The position numbers and the translations under genes were made by a program. From assembly GCA_937874965.1 (NCBI GenBank), contig CALNCD010000228.1, forward strand, positions 1-5,463: a stretch of 5,463 nt of DNA, in the 5' to 3' direction. The stretch is from an uncultured Erysipelotrichaceae bacterium. Lineage in GTDB: Bacteria > Bacillota_I > Bacilli_A > Erysipelotrichales > Erysipelotrichaceae. Below are positions 1 to 5,198 of the stretch, one piece after another (positions within the stretch are counted from its first letter, which is position 1; every line of letters starts with the position of its first letter). The notes beneath the pieces were generated by a model, which was not told the DNA's origin, ran no database searches, and saw nothing but the letters and a program-made list of their open reading frames with translations.

Positions 1-124
1 CATGCTCCATGTCTTCCAGACTGACGAGCGTTGCATCTTCTTGTTTGTTTCTCTTTTTAACATACGCTGTTGCTGCTGCAGCTGCTGCGCCAACAATAAC
101 CAGTAATGGTACTAATTTATTCAT
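1..124 (-). CDS. Small membrane-anchored protein, N-terminal part only (hypothetical)
   Basis: The ATG at 122-124 opens a frame that runs off the left edge after 41 codons. It has a strong Shine-Dalgarno (GGAGG at 130-134, 5 nt before the ATG) and an extended -10 candidate upstream. The product begins MNKLVPLLVIVG, continues with an alanine-rich stretch (about residues 13-18), then AYVKKRNKQE and an acidic segment. This reads as a single N-terminal membrane helix (about residues 4-22), followed by a basic stop-transfer patch that would place the rest in the cytoplasm. I see no lipobox or clear signal-peptidase site. I do not recognise the family. It lies beyond the terminator of the amino-sugar operon, so it is probably a separate transcription unit. 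The opposite strand has an open frame here, but without comparable start signals. Confidence 0.7.
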   Translation of the reverse strand, partial: MNKLVPLLVIVGAAAAAATAYVKKRNKQEDATLVSLEDMEH

Positions 125-128
125 AACA

Positions 129-134
129 CCCTCC
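129..134 (-). promoter_or_regulatory. Ribosome binding site of the left-edge small gene
   Basis: GGAGGG on the minus strand, ending 4 nt before the ATG at 122-124. This near-consensus site is the main reason for calling the truncated minus-strand gene and not the plus-strand frame across the same bases. Confidence 0.7.
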
Positions 135-147
135 ATATTTACACCTT

Positions 148-156
148 ATTTTACCA
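148..156 (-). promoter_or_regulatory. Extended -10 promoter candidate for the left-edge small gene
   Basis: The minus strand reads TGGTAAAAT, a TGn extended -10 followed by TAAAAT (one mismatch to TATAAT). Its 3' end lies 23 nt before the ATG at 122-124. The -35 region at 17 nt spacing (TTTTAT) is poor, as is tolerated for extended -10 promoters. The site sits just downstream of the operon terminator, where a new promoter is expected. The call rests on motif and position only. Confidence 0.45.
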
Positions 157-193
157 TGATTCATAAGGAAATAAAAGAGAATGAAACCCTACA

Positions 194-221
194 ATATAAA
201 AAGGCAGAGAAACTCTGCCTT
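194..221 (-). terminator. Rho-independent terminator of the amino-sugar operon
   Basis: On the minus strand there is a perfect 9-bp stem, AAGGCAGAG / CTCTGCCTT, with a TTT loop (arms at 213-221 and 201-209). It runs straight into a U-rich tail (TTTATAT). It begins 17 nt after the stop codon of the kinase gene. Stem, small loop and T-tract all point to termination of minus-strand transcription. The plus-strand reading has no T-tract after the stem, so it is not obviously bidirectional. Confidence 0.9.
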
Positions 222-237
222 ACGATATCCATGGGAT

Positions 238-1095
238 TCAGCGACCCAGAACAAGTGCCGCATATTCGGGCGGCTGTTGCAATTCAAGTATTGTCCGCTG
301 ACCCAATGCTGTAAAAAAGGCGGATCGTACAAAGTCATTATGAAGCAAGACGCCTCCGCCATAAGCGACGGGACTGCTTTCATCGGACCCTTCTTGAATC
401 AATTCTGCCAGTTGCTTTCCGGCCCGAGAATAGATTTCAAGAATACAGTAATCTCCTTCTATTGCCAAAGGATAAACCAGTTCCGCCAAATCAGCAACGC
501 AATTGCGATACAGGCTGCGATCCTCATAGATGACCCGGATAAGATCATGAGGCTCTGATAATTTGAAATGGGACATAATCAATGGAAACAATGGTGTTTT
601 CGGATAGCGGCCATCGGCTTGCTTGGTGAATGCTTCCAAGACCTCTTTGCCGATTGAAAATGCACTTCCTAAATCACTGATGAGATATCCCCATCCGCCA
701 ATACGCTTTCTCATTTTATTCTTCTGAAGATAAGCAATGGATCCTGTACCGCTGATAACATAGGCGCCATCTTGATCACCAAGCGCACCAATCGTTGCAA
801 ATTCAGCATCATTCATAATCAAGGCATGCGGAAACACCCTATGAACCGCATCCTCTATAAGCGTTCGAATCTGGCTATCTTCACCATACCCCGCAACTCC
901 GCAAGCCACGAAAGTTGAGGAGTCAACCTCACAGTCAAGTGATCCTTGATGTAAAATAGAAATCATCGTATCTTTCTGCACCCGCATAAAATGAATCGAG
1001 TCTAAAACCGTTTTCTTCAGCACATTCCCCTGCTCATCAAATTTGGTGAATTTAGTCGTACTACCACCGGCATCTATACCAAGAAATGTTCTCAT
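238..1095 (-). CDS. BadF/BadG/BcrA/BcrD-type sugar kinase, probable N-acetylglucosamine (or MurNAc) kinase
   Basis: A 285-residue ASKHA-fold kinase of the BadF family, which includes GlcNAc kinases and the clostridial MurK that phosphorylates GlcNAc and MurNAc. Motifs in order: phosphate-1 loop GIDAGGSTTK (6-15), GVAGYG (66-71), MNDAE with the likely catalytic Asp96 (94-98), phosphate-2 loop VISGTGS (113-119), GGWGYLISDLGS (133-144) and the adenosine motif YGGGV (245-249). The length is normal and no key motif is missing. I chose the ATG at 1093-1095 because it puts the phosphate loop at the usual distance from the N-terminus and overlaps the mupG stop as ATGA, suggesting translational coupling. 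An in-frame ATG at 1117-1119 would add 8 residues but has no better ribosome binding site. Next to mupG, the inferred role is ATP-dependent 6-phosphorylation of GlcNAc released in the cytoplasm. Substrate choice between GlcNAc, MurNAc and glucosamine cannot be read from sequence. Confidence 0.88.
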   Translation of the reverse strand: MRTFLGIDAGGSTTKFTKFDEQGNVLKKTVLDSIHFMRVQKDTMISILHQGSLDCEVDSSTFVACGVAGYGEDSQIRTLIEDAVHRVFPHALIMNDAEFATIGALGDQDGAYVISGTGSIAYLQKNKMRKRIGGWGYLISDLGSAFSIGKEVLEAFTKQADGRYPKTPLFPLIMSHFKLSEPHDLIRVIYEDRSLYRNCVADLAELVYPLAIEGDYCILEIYSRAGKQLAELIQEGSDESSPVAYGGGVLLHNDFVRSAFFTALGQRTILELQQPPEYAALVLGR

Positions 1096-2180
1096 TGGGT
1101 CAATCTGAATTTCTGCCATGGCTTGATAAACTCAAGCAAGAAACGTTCGTCTTCCACTACATGCCCAACAACATTGGTTTTTCCTGAATTAATCATTTCC
1201 TTTTTCACAATCTGCAATTCTCCAGCATAATGTCCATACAGGCTGCTCTCGATAATTATATCACCAGGCATGAGCCGCTCAGGAACATTGAACAATTCAA
1301 AACGATGTCCTTTATATTTAACCCGTGGTTGAGTTGAACGGATAACGGATGCATTGACATCACCACGATTAAAATGCAGCTCATTTAAAACAATCTGCCG
1401 TTCGACATCCGGAATAGCAGTCACCAATTCAACATCAAGATTCAAAACATTCAAGTCAACTTTAGAAATAGCTGCCAGTTCCGCTGAGGATGGGAAGCAA
1501 TTTGAAATAATTACATCATCAACTGCATCCATTGCCACATAGTGCTTAAGCTGAATTTCTATCGGTAACTTACGATGCATTTCTAAAGTAACCAAACCAT
1601 CTGTAACAGGCCAGGGTCCAAATGATTGTTCATTTTGACTGGAAATAAATGCTGCAGTTCTCAAACCGTAGTTTCTGAAACGTTGAGTGCACTTCTCGAA
1701 AAATCCGAGTTCAAGACCTGTGTACGGATGCGGATAGAAATTATGACAGCCGATCAGTTTAAACCGGTTTGGCTGATAATCCATGATTGTTTCAAAATAA
1801 TGCGTATCCATACTCATATTAATCTCAACAAGCAAATCCTGTGGATTAAATGTCATTATAGCTTCAGCAGCACCGCCAAATCCTTCATCCAACCGAAATC
1901 CGTCCGCACGAATTTCCTTAAAGAAAGACAAATCGGTATAAGTGATTTCTAATTCCTTGAAGACACGCGGACTGACATCCATGATAATTTCGAATCCGAG
2001 ATTCTTTGCGAAATCATTGATTTCCTGAAAATCCTTGATAACCTCAGCCCGTGGTTTATTTACGGATAACAAACACGAAAAAATCCGTTTAAACCCACTC
2101 GCTGCTGCTGCCTCCAAATAGGCTTTCATCTCTTCAAGACTCGATTTCTCAGGATAAATTGATAAACCTAACTTCCTCAT
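1092..2180 (-). CDS. mupG: 6-phospho-N-acetylmuramidase MupG (DUF871 family)
   Basis: A 362-residue cytoplasmic protein of the DUF871 family, often mislabelled 'outer surface protein'. The characterised member, MupG of Staphylococcus aureus, hydrolyses MurNAc-6P-GlcNAc to MurNAc-6P and GlcNAc. Features seen: N-terminal LGLSIYPE (4-11), a TIM-barrel-like region to about residue 240 with FRLDEGFGG (95-103), the family segment GCHNFYPHPYTGL (144-156) and SSQNEQSFGPWPVTDGL (180-196). A smaller C-terminal domain (about 245-360) contains FNRGDVN (270-276) and MPGDIIIESS (304-313). The start is the ATG at 2178-2180, preceded by AAGAGGT. An in-frame ATG at 2202-2204 lies inside a hairpin and lacks a good site. 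The gene follows the PTS IIC gene by 56 bp and its stop overlaps the kinase start by 4 bp. With murQ and anmK upstream, the role in muropeptide sugar salvage is well supported, but activity is inferred from the family. Confidence 0.92.
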   Translation of the reverse strand: MRKLGLSIYPEKSSLEEMKAYLEAAAASGFKRIFSCLLSVNKPRAEVIKDFQEINDFAKNLGFEIIMDVSPRVFKELEITYTDLSFFKEIRADGFRLDEGFGGAAEAIMTFNPQDLLVEINMSMDTHYFETIMDYQPNRFKLIGCHNFYPHPYTGLELGFFEKCTQRFRNYGLRTAAFISSQNEQSFGPWPVTDGLVTLEMHRKLPIEIQLKHYVAMDAVDDVIISNCFPSSAELAAISKVDLNVLNLDVELVTAIPDVERQIVLNELHFNRGDVNASVIRSTQPRVKYKGHRFELFNVPERLMPGDIIIESSLYGHYAGELQIVKKEMINSGKTNVVGHVVEDERFLLEFIKPWQKFRLTQ

Positions 2181-2183
2181 ATG

Positions 2184-2211
2184 ACCTCTTTCTAAATAAA
2201 GCAAGAGAGGT
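2184..2211 (-). promoter_or_regulatory. Possible hairpin masking the mupG ribosome binding site
   Basis: On the mRNA (minus) strand, ACCTCT (2206-2211) plus TT (2203-2204, after a one-base bulge) can pair with AAAGAGGT (2184-2191), which holds the mupG Shine-Dalgarno. The right arm of the larger upstream hairpin (2206-2230) uses the same ACCTCT, so the two structures exclude each other. The stem is short, with a loop of about 11 nt, and its stability is not computed. Any regulatory role is inference. Confidence 0.3.
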
Positions 2212-2230
2212 TCTGCTATGCAAAACCTCT
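2206..2230 (-). repeat. Intercistronic stem-loop between the PTS IIC gene and mupG
   Basis: The minus strand reads AGAGGTTTTG (2221-2230), loop CATAG, then CAGAACCTCT (2206-2215), a 10-bp stem with one U-G wobble. It starts 6 nt after the IIC stop codon. The tail CTTGCTTTATTT is only moderately T-rich and is followed closely by the mupG ribosome binding site. I therefore read it as a processing, stabilising or partial-attenuation hairpin and not a full terminator. Such an element could lower mupG-kinase expression relative to the permease, or protect the permease message from 3' decay. Confidence 0.65.
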
Positions 2231-2236
2231 TCTTTT

Positions 2237-3535
2237 CTATTGAGCTTCTGCTGCGGTTGCCGCTTCATCCAACAATTGCTTATGATCATACATCTTAAAG
2301 AATGGATAATACATTACAATCGAAACAAGAATCAGTGCAATATTCAAGACAGCTGCACGCCAATCTCCGCCGGTTGCGAGAAAGGCACCGATTGGTCCAG
2401 GCAATGTCCATGGCGCTGTAATTGAAACACGAGCGACTAACCCTAACGTTGTCGCAAACCAAGCAATCGTTGCGCAAACCATTGGTGTCAAGATAAACGG
2501 AATAATCAGAATCGGATTCAGAACAATAGGGGTTCCGAAAATCAATGGTTCATTAATATTGAATAAGCAAGGAAGCAGCGCTGTTCTTCCAAGCGTTTTG
2601 GCATACGTGGATTTTGCCCTGAAGGCGAGAAGAATACCCAGACCAATTGTAGCCCCTGATCCACCAATCCAGATAAACCACTGGTAGAAGGGTTCGGCCG
2701 CAATCGCTGGCAAACTTGCGCCATTGGCCACTGCAGTTGCATTGTTTTCCAAGAGAATCAACCATAATGGACGGGCAATTGCCCCAATAATACTCACACC
2801 ATGGATACCGAATGACCAGAAGAACGTGATTAAGAAAATAATCAATAGCACACTTGGCAAAGTATCCGATGCGGTGATTAACGGTTTCATCATCTGTCCG
2901 ATGAACGAATGCCAGTTAAAATTCAAGAAGTATGTGATGGTCCCGATAACAATCATGATGATTGCAGTCGGAATCAAGGCCTCAAATGAGCGAGCTACTG
3001 AAGGCGGAACCTGATCCGGCATCTTGATTTTAAAACCGGATTGATCGGTAAAACGATAGACCTCCACAGCGAAAATCGAGACTAAAATACCGACGAACAT
3101 TCCTGCTGAACCAAGATTCAGCATTGGCAGAACCCAACCCTCATAGGCAACACCCAGAGAGTTCAGGTTCAAACTATACGGTGTAATCGTCAAAAGGAAC
3201 GCCAAAGTTGCCAGAACACCACCAGACAAACCATCTAGTTTATACGAACGTGACAGACTATGACCAATACCGAAAACAGCATACAATGTCATGATGAACA
3301 TGGACATCCGATATGGCAATAGGATTGTTCCTGCATTGCTTGTTAGAAACTTGTAAATACCCCAATCTTTAGGCAATGGCGGAATTGCAATGATCAAAAA
3401 GAATGACCCGACAATAATTAATGGCAACGTCGCAACGATCCCATCACGGATAGCTCTCAGATGTCTTTGTGACGCCAATTTCATCATTGGCCCAGAAAGA
3501 TGCTGATCTAATAAATTTGTAAATCTTTCAAGCAT
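2237..3535 (-). CDS. PTS sugar permease IIC, lactose/cellobiose (CelB) family
   Basis: A 432-residue polytopic membrane protein matching the EIIC of the lactose/N,N'-diacetylchitobiose/cellobiose PTS family. Features: N-terminal LRAIRDGIVATLPLIIVGSF (26-45), GIHG with conserved His245 (243-246), and NINEPLIFGTPIVLNP (326-341) with the invariant Glu329. In this family the His and Glu line the sugar site. Hydrophobic segments are spread over the whole length, at roughly 33-52, 76-93, 103-120, 140-160, 187-204, 225-245, 285-305, 341-370 and 393-412. The cytoplasmic tail is Ala/Glu-rich (DEAATAAEAQ). The start ATG follows AAGGAG (3546-3551) and a consensus promoter. No IIA or IIB gene lies in the window, so it must use partners encoded elsewhere. 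Being beside mupG, it probably imports and 6-phosphorylates a peptidoglycan disaccharide such as MurNAc-GlcNAc. That is inference: sequence shows the family, not the substrate, and a beta-glucoside or chitobiose is possible. Confidence 0.88.
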   Translation of the reverse strand: MLERFTNLLDQHLSGPMMKLASQRHLRAIRDGIVATLPLIIVGSFFLIIAIPPLPKDWGIYKFLTSNAGTILLPYRMSMFIMTLYAVFGIGHSLSRSYKLDGLSGGVLATLAFLLTITPYSLNLNSLGVAYEGWVLPMLNLGSAGMFVGILVSIFAVEVYRFTDQSGFKIKMPDQVPPSVARSFEALIPTAIIMIVIGTITYFLNFNWHSFIGQMMKPLITASDTLPSVLLIIFLITFFWSFGIHGVSIIGAIARPLWLILLENNATAVANGASLPAIAAEPFYQWFIWIGGSGATIGLGILLAFRAKSTYAKTLGRTALLPCLFNINEPLIFGTPIVLNPILIIPFILTPMVCATIAWFATTLGLVARVSITAPWTLPGPIGAFLATGGDWRAAVLNIALILVSIVMYYPFFKMYDHKQLLDEAATAAEAQ

Positions 3536-3545
3536 AATATCCTCT

Positions 3546-3551
3546 CTCCTT
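3546..3551 (-). promoter_or_regulatory. Ribosome binding site of the PTS IIC gene
   Basis: The minus strand reads AAGGAG, then AGAGG, then ATATT before the ATG at 3533-3535. Two overlapping purine-rich cores are available, the downstream one (GAGAGG) only 5 nt from the start. This fixes the start codon. Confidence 0.75.
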
Positions 3552-3566
3552 ATTGAATAATGCTAA

Positions 3567-3585
3567 TGATAGAGATCTTCTATCA
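3567..3585 (-). promoter_or_regulatory. Perfect inverted repeat in the PTS IIC leader (operator or RNA hairpin candidate)
   Basis: On the minus strand TGATAGA and TCTATCA form perfect 7-bp arms around AGATC. The repeat lies between the cre box and the ribosome binding site, inside the predicted 5' leader. It could be a DNA operator for a local regulator or a leader hairpin. TTGATAG also occurs at 3602-3608, 22 bp away (about two helical turns), which favours a protein-binding site. No regulator gene is visible in the window to match it. Confidence 0.45.
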
Positions 3586-3593
3586 ACTTAACT

Positions 3594-3607
3594 TGTAAGC
3601 GCTATCA
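3594..3607. promoter_or_regulatory. CcpA-binding cre box
   Basis: The plus strand reads TGTAAGCGCTATCA, matching all fixed positions of the cre consensus TGWAANCGNTNWCA. It sits inside a longer imperfect palindrome (3591-3610, outer arms ACTTG/CAAGT, centre AGCGCT). It lies about 25-38 bp downstream of the predicted start point, a position where CcpA-HPr(Ser-P) usually represses by blocking initiation or elongation. Expected effect: lower expression of the IIC-mupG-kinase genes when a preferred sugar is present. Confidence 0.87.
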
Positions 3608-3617
3608 AGTGTTGATA
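3603..3617 (-). promoter_or_regulatory. Second dyad overlapping the cre box
   Basis: On the minus strand TATCAA (3612-3617) and TTGATA (3603-3608) are perfect 6-bp inverted arms around CAC. As RNA the stem can be lengthened to GCTAT...ATAGC (3601-3622) with a two-base bulge. It shares five bases with the cre box and sits at about +15 to +29 of the predicted transcript. It may be a binding site for a substrate-sensing repressor, or part of a leader structure. No function can be assigned from sequence. Confidence 0.35.
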
Positions 3618-3637
3618 ATAGCTCTTCTAGCATTTTA

Positions 3638-3666
3638 ATTATATCTTATCTGTAATAGTATTTCAA
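3638..3666 (-). promoter_or_regulatory. Sigma-A promoter of the PTS IIC-mupG-kinase unit
   Basis: The minus strand has a -35 TTGAAA (3661-3666), a 17-bp spacer and a perfect -10 TATAAT (3638-3643), predicting transcription from near 3631. The bases just upstream (about 3667-3695) are almost pure A/T and could act as an UP element. The leader to the IIC start is about 96 nt and carries the cre box and two dyads. There is no terminator between the upstream membrane-protein gene and this promoter, so read-through from murQ-anmK may add to expression. Confidence 0.88.
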
Positions 3667-3695
3667 TATATTATTAATAATAATAAAAATTTATT

Positions 3696-4040
3696 TCAAT
3701 ATCCGAAGTAAATCAAATAGATAAACACACCCGCAACAATTGTTCCGATACCGCTGACCAGGTAAAAATTCCTTACAAACCCCTTCTTCCGTTCCAGAAA
3801 AAATTGGGAATACCCTAAAGATAAGCCAACTGCCAGGGCACCGATAATCAATGCAGGAATCCGATAATCAATACCTGCACCATTACAGATGGCAATCGTT
3901 GCCAGCATCAAAACAAGTGGCACTCCTAAAACAACGAAAGCAGAACGGTAGCCAAACATTGGAATATTATAATCCGTTTGACCTAAGGCAGTCCGATACT
4001 CTTTTTTTTGATCACTTTTTTTTGATTCCCATTTATTCAT
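3696..4040 (-). CDS. Three-helix membrane protein of unknown function in the amino-sugar operon
   Basis: A 114-residue protein of a family I do not recognise. The first 30 residues are hydrophilic and charged (ESKKSDQKKE at 5-14). Three membrane segments follow at about 33-53, 60-82 and 91-112. Basic residues flank the first segment and fill the 2-3 loop (ERKKGFVR), so the positive-inside rule predicts a cytoplasmic N-terminus and an outside C-terminus. The start is the ATG at 4038-4040, with AAGGAG 5 nt upstream. The frame stays open to 4124, but the longer version lacks such a site and would sit deep inside anmK. The gene overlaps the anmK stop by 8 bp, so it is almost certainly co-transcribed and coupled with anmK. 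It shows no PTS motif or catalytic signature. It could be a transport accessory subunit, a membrane sensor or an envelope protein. Confidence 0.82.
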   Translation of the reverse strand: MNKWESKKSDQKKEYRTALGQTDYNIPMFGYRSAFVVLGVPLVLMLATIAICNGAGIDYRIPALIIGALAVGLSLGYSQFFLERKKGFVRNFYLVSGIGTIVAGVFIYLIYFGY

Positions 4041-5196
4041 GATATCTCCTTTTTGGGGCTGGGGTAATATTACCGAGAACCAGTTCTTCAGTTGCCCCTG
4101 TCGCTTGAGGAACGTTATTCGCATGCCGTCTCAATGTTTCATGACCAAGGATAGCGAAAGCAACCGCTTCCTTTGAATCACTGTTGTAACCAAGATCTTC
4201 CTGCACCAAAACGGCTATCGGTGCCAGCAATTCCTCTAAATAACTCTTCAGCGCCAGATTATGTGCACCTCCTCCAGCCAGTATGACTTCATCCAACGGT
4301 GCATGATCAAGAATAAAATGTTGATAACTGGACGCAATCGAGTAGGCTGTAAATCGGGTTAAGGTATGGATAATATCTTCAGGACGCTCAGTATGATAGT
4401 CCTCGAGAATCTTCTCCGTCATCTGTTTGCCGAACAGTTCGCGACCGGTTGACTTAGGCGGCACGAGTTGAAGGTAAGGGTGATTGCAGAGTTCTGCATA
4501 CAAGGCTAAAACAAGCTTGCCTTGACTCGCCTGGCAGCCTCCTCTATCGTAAGACAAGCCATACAGGGCTTCCATTGCTTCATCAATCATCATATTGCCT
4601 GGACCTGTATCAAAGGCAATCAGGTCTTCTGGTTTTGAACCTGACCGGATATAGGTCACATTACCGATACCGCCGATATTCTGCAGGGCACGCGACTTTC
4701 TGGCATCCATGTAGAGAAGGTACTCGCTGTATGGAACCAGTGGAGCTCCTTGTCCACCGCCAACCATATCCATCACTCTGAAATCGGAGATCACCTGGGT
4801 ATTCAAGGCATACGCAATAACACTTGCGTTTCCGATCTGACATGTGCTCACAAACCCATGGTTGCTTGCGCTGACAAAAGGATCGTGATAGACTGTCTGG
4901 CCATGGCTGGCAATAAAATCGAGTGTCTTCACGTCAATCTGAAAAGTCTTGCAAACTGCCTGAATCGCTCCTGCAAACACGTAGCCCAACTCCATATCCA
5001 ATGCACTGACCTCAGCCAGTAAAGCGTGAGCAGGATCACATGCCCGTTTTATTCTCGACCGAAGTTCTTCCGAATACGGAATGGTCTGAAAGCCGATTTC
5101 CTTGACATGTGTTGCACCATCTGCACCTTGTATTTCAATCAGAACAACATCGACGCCATCCAAGCTTGTTCCGCTCATTAAACCAACTGCTAACAT
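4033..5196 (-). CDS. anmK: Anhydro-N-acetylmuramic acid kinase AnmK
   Basis: A 387-residue cytoplasmic kinase that uses ATP to open and phosphorylate 1,6-anhydro-MurNAc, giving MurNAc-6-phosphate, the substrate of MurQ. Motifs: N-terminal phosphate loop GLMSGTSLDGVD (5-16), ASHGQTVYH (96-104), GGGQGAPLVP (146-155), NIGGIGNVT (173-181), FDTGPGNMMID (195-205) with the probable catalytic Asp196, the adenosine motif LAGGGAHN (306-313), and SDSKEAVAFAILG (339-351) near the end. The length is slightly above the usual ~370, with a short basic tail after the family's typical C-terminal NITPA. The ATG at 5194-5196 lies 2 bp after the murQ stop, and the purine-rich end of murQ (AGAGAAGAG) supplies a modest ribosome binding site. 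The murQ-anmK pairing is a classic recycling arrangement. The 3' end overlaps the next gene by 8 bp. No defects are seen. Confidence 0.96.
   Translation of the reverse strand: MLAVGLMSGTSLDGVDVVLIEIQGADGATHVKEIGFQTIPYSEELRSRIKRACDPAHALLAEVSALDMELGYVFAGAIQAVCKTFQIDVKTLDFIASHGQTVYHDPFVSASNHGFVSTCQIGNASVIAYALNTQVISDFRVMDMVGGGQGAPLVPYSEYLLYMDARKSRALQNIGGIGNVTYIRSGSKPEDLIAFDTGPGNMMIDEAMEALYGLSYDRGGCQASQGKLVLALYAELCNHPYLQLVPPKSTGRELFGKQMTEKILEDYHTERPEDIIHTLTRFTAYSIASSYQHFILDHAPLDEVILAGGGAHNLALKSYLEELLAPIAVLVQEDLGYNSDSKEAVAFAILGHETLRRHANNVPQATGATEELVLGNITPAPKRRYHE
4046..4051 (-). promoter_or_regulatory. Ribosome binding site of the three-helix membrane protein gene
   Basis: AAGGAG on the minus strand, 5 nt before the ATG at 4038-4040, embedded in the last codons of anmK. 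It decides the start of the 114-residue protein against the longer upstream ATG at 4122-4124. Confidence 0.8.
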
Positions 5197-5198
5197 AT

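Noticed and set aside
9..314. Plus-strand open frame of 101 codons whose N-terminus resembles a signal peptide with an Ala-rich core
   Set aside because: It is antisense to the Ala-rich membrane helix of the minus-strand small gene, which explains the hydrophobic stretch, and it runs through the operon terminator and into the kinase gene. It has no good ribosome binding site, whereas the minus-strand gene does.
181..558. Plus-strand open frame of 125 codons
   Set aside because: It lies almost entirely antisense to the kinase gene, whose motifs are unambiguous. The translation has no recognisable domain.
1096..1119. Upstream ATG adding 8 residues to the kinase
   Set aside because: There is no better ribosome binding site, and it lengthens the N-terminus before the phosphate loop. 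The ATGA overlap with the mupG stop at 1092-1095 is the more typical coupled start.
2181..2204. Upstream ATG adding 8 residues to MupG
   Set aside because: It lies at the edge of the intercistronic hairpin without a Shine-Dalgarno. The ATG at 2178-2180 follows AAGAGGT and gives the usual family N-terminus.
2724..3014. Plus-strand open frame of 96 codons, and several shorter frames on both strands inside the IIC gene
   Set aside because: They are shadows of the IIC gene, have no start signals and resemble no protein family.
3667..3684. AT-only palindrome (TATTATTAATAATA) after the membrane-protein gene as a terminator
   Set aside because: It has no GC stem and no usable loop, so it would not terminate transcription. 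It fits better as AT-rich DNA upstream of the promoter's -35.
4041..4124. Upstream ATG adding 28 residues to the three-helix membrane protein
   Set aside because: The extension is only the shifted-frame reading of the end of anmK. The strong AAGGAG 5 nt before 4040 marks the real start.
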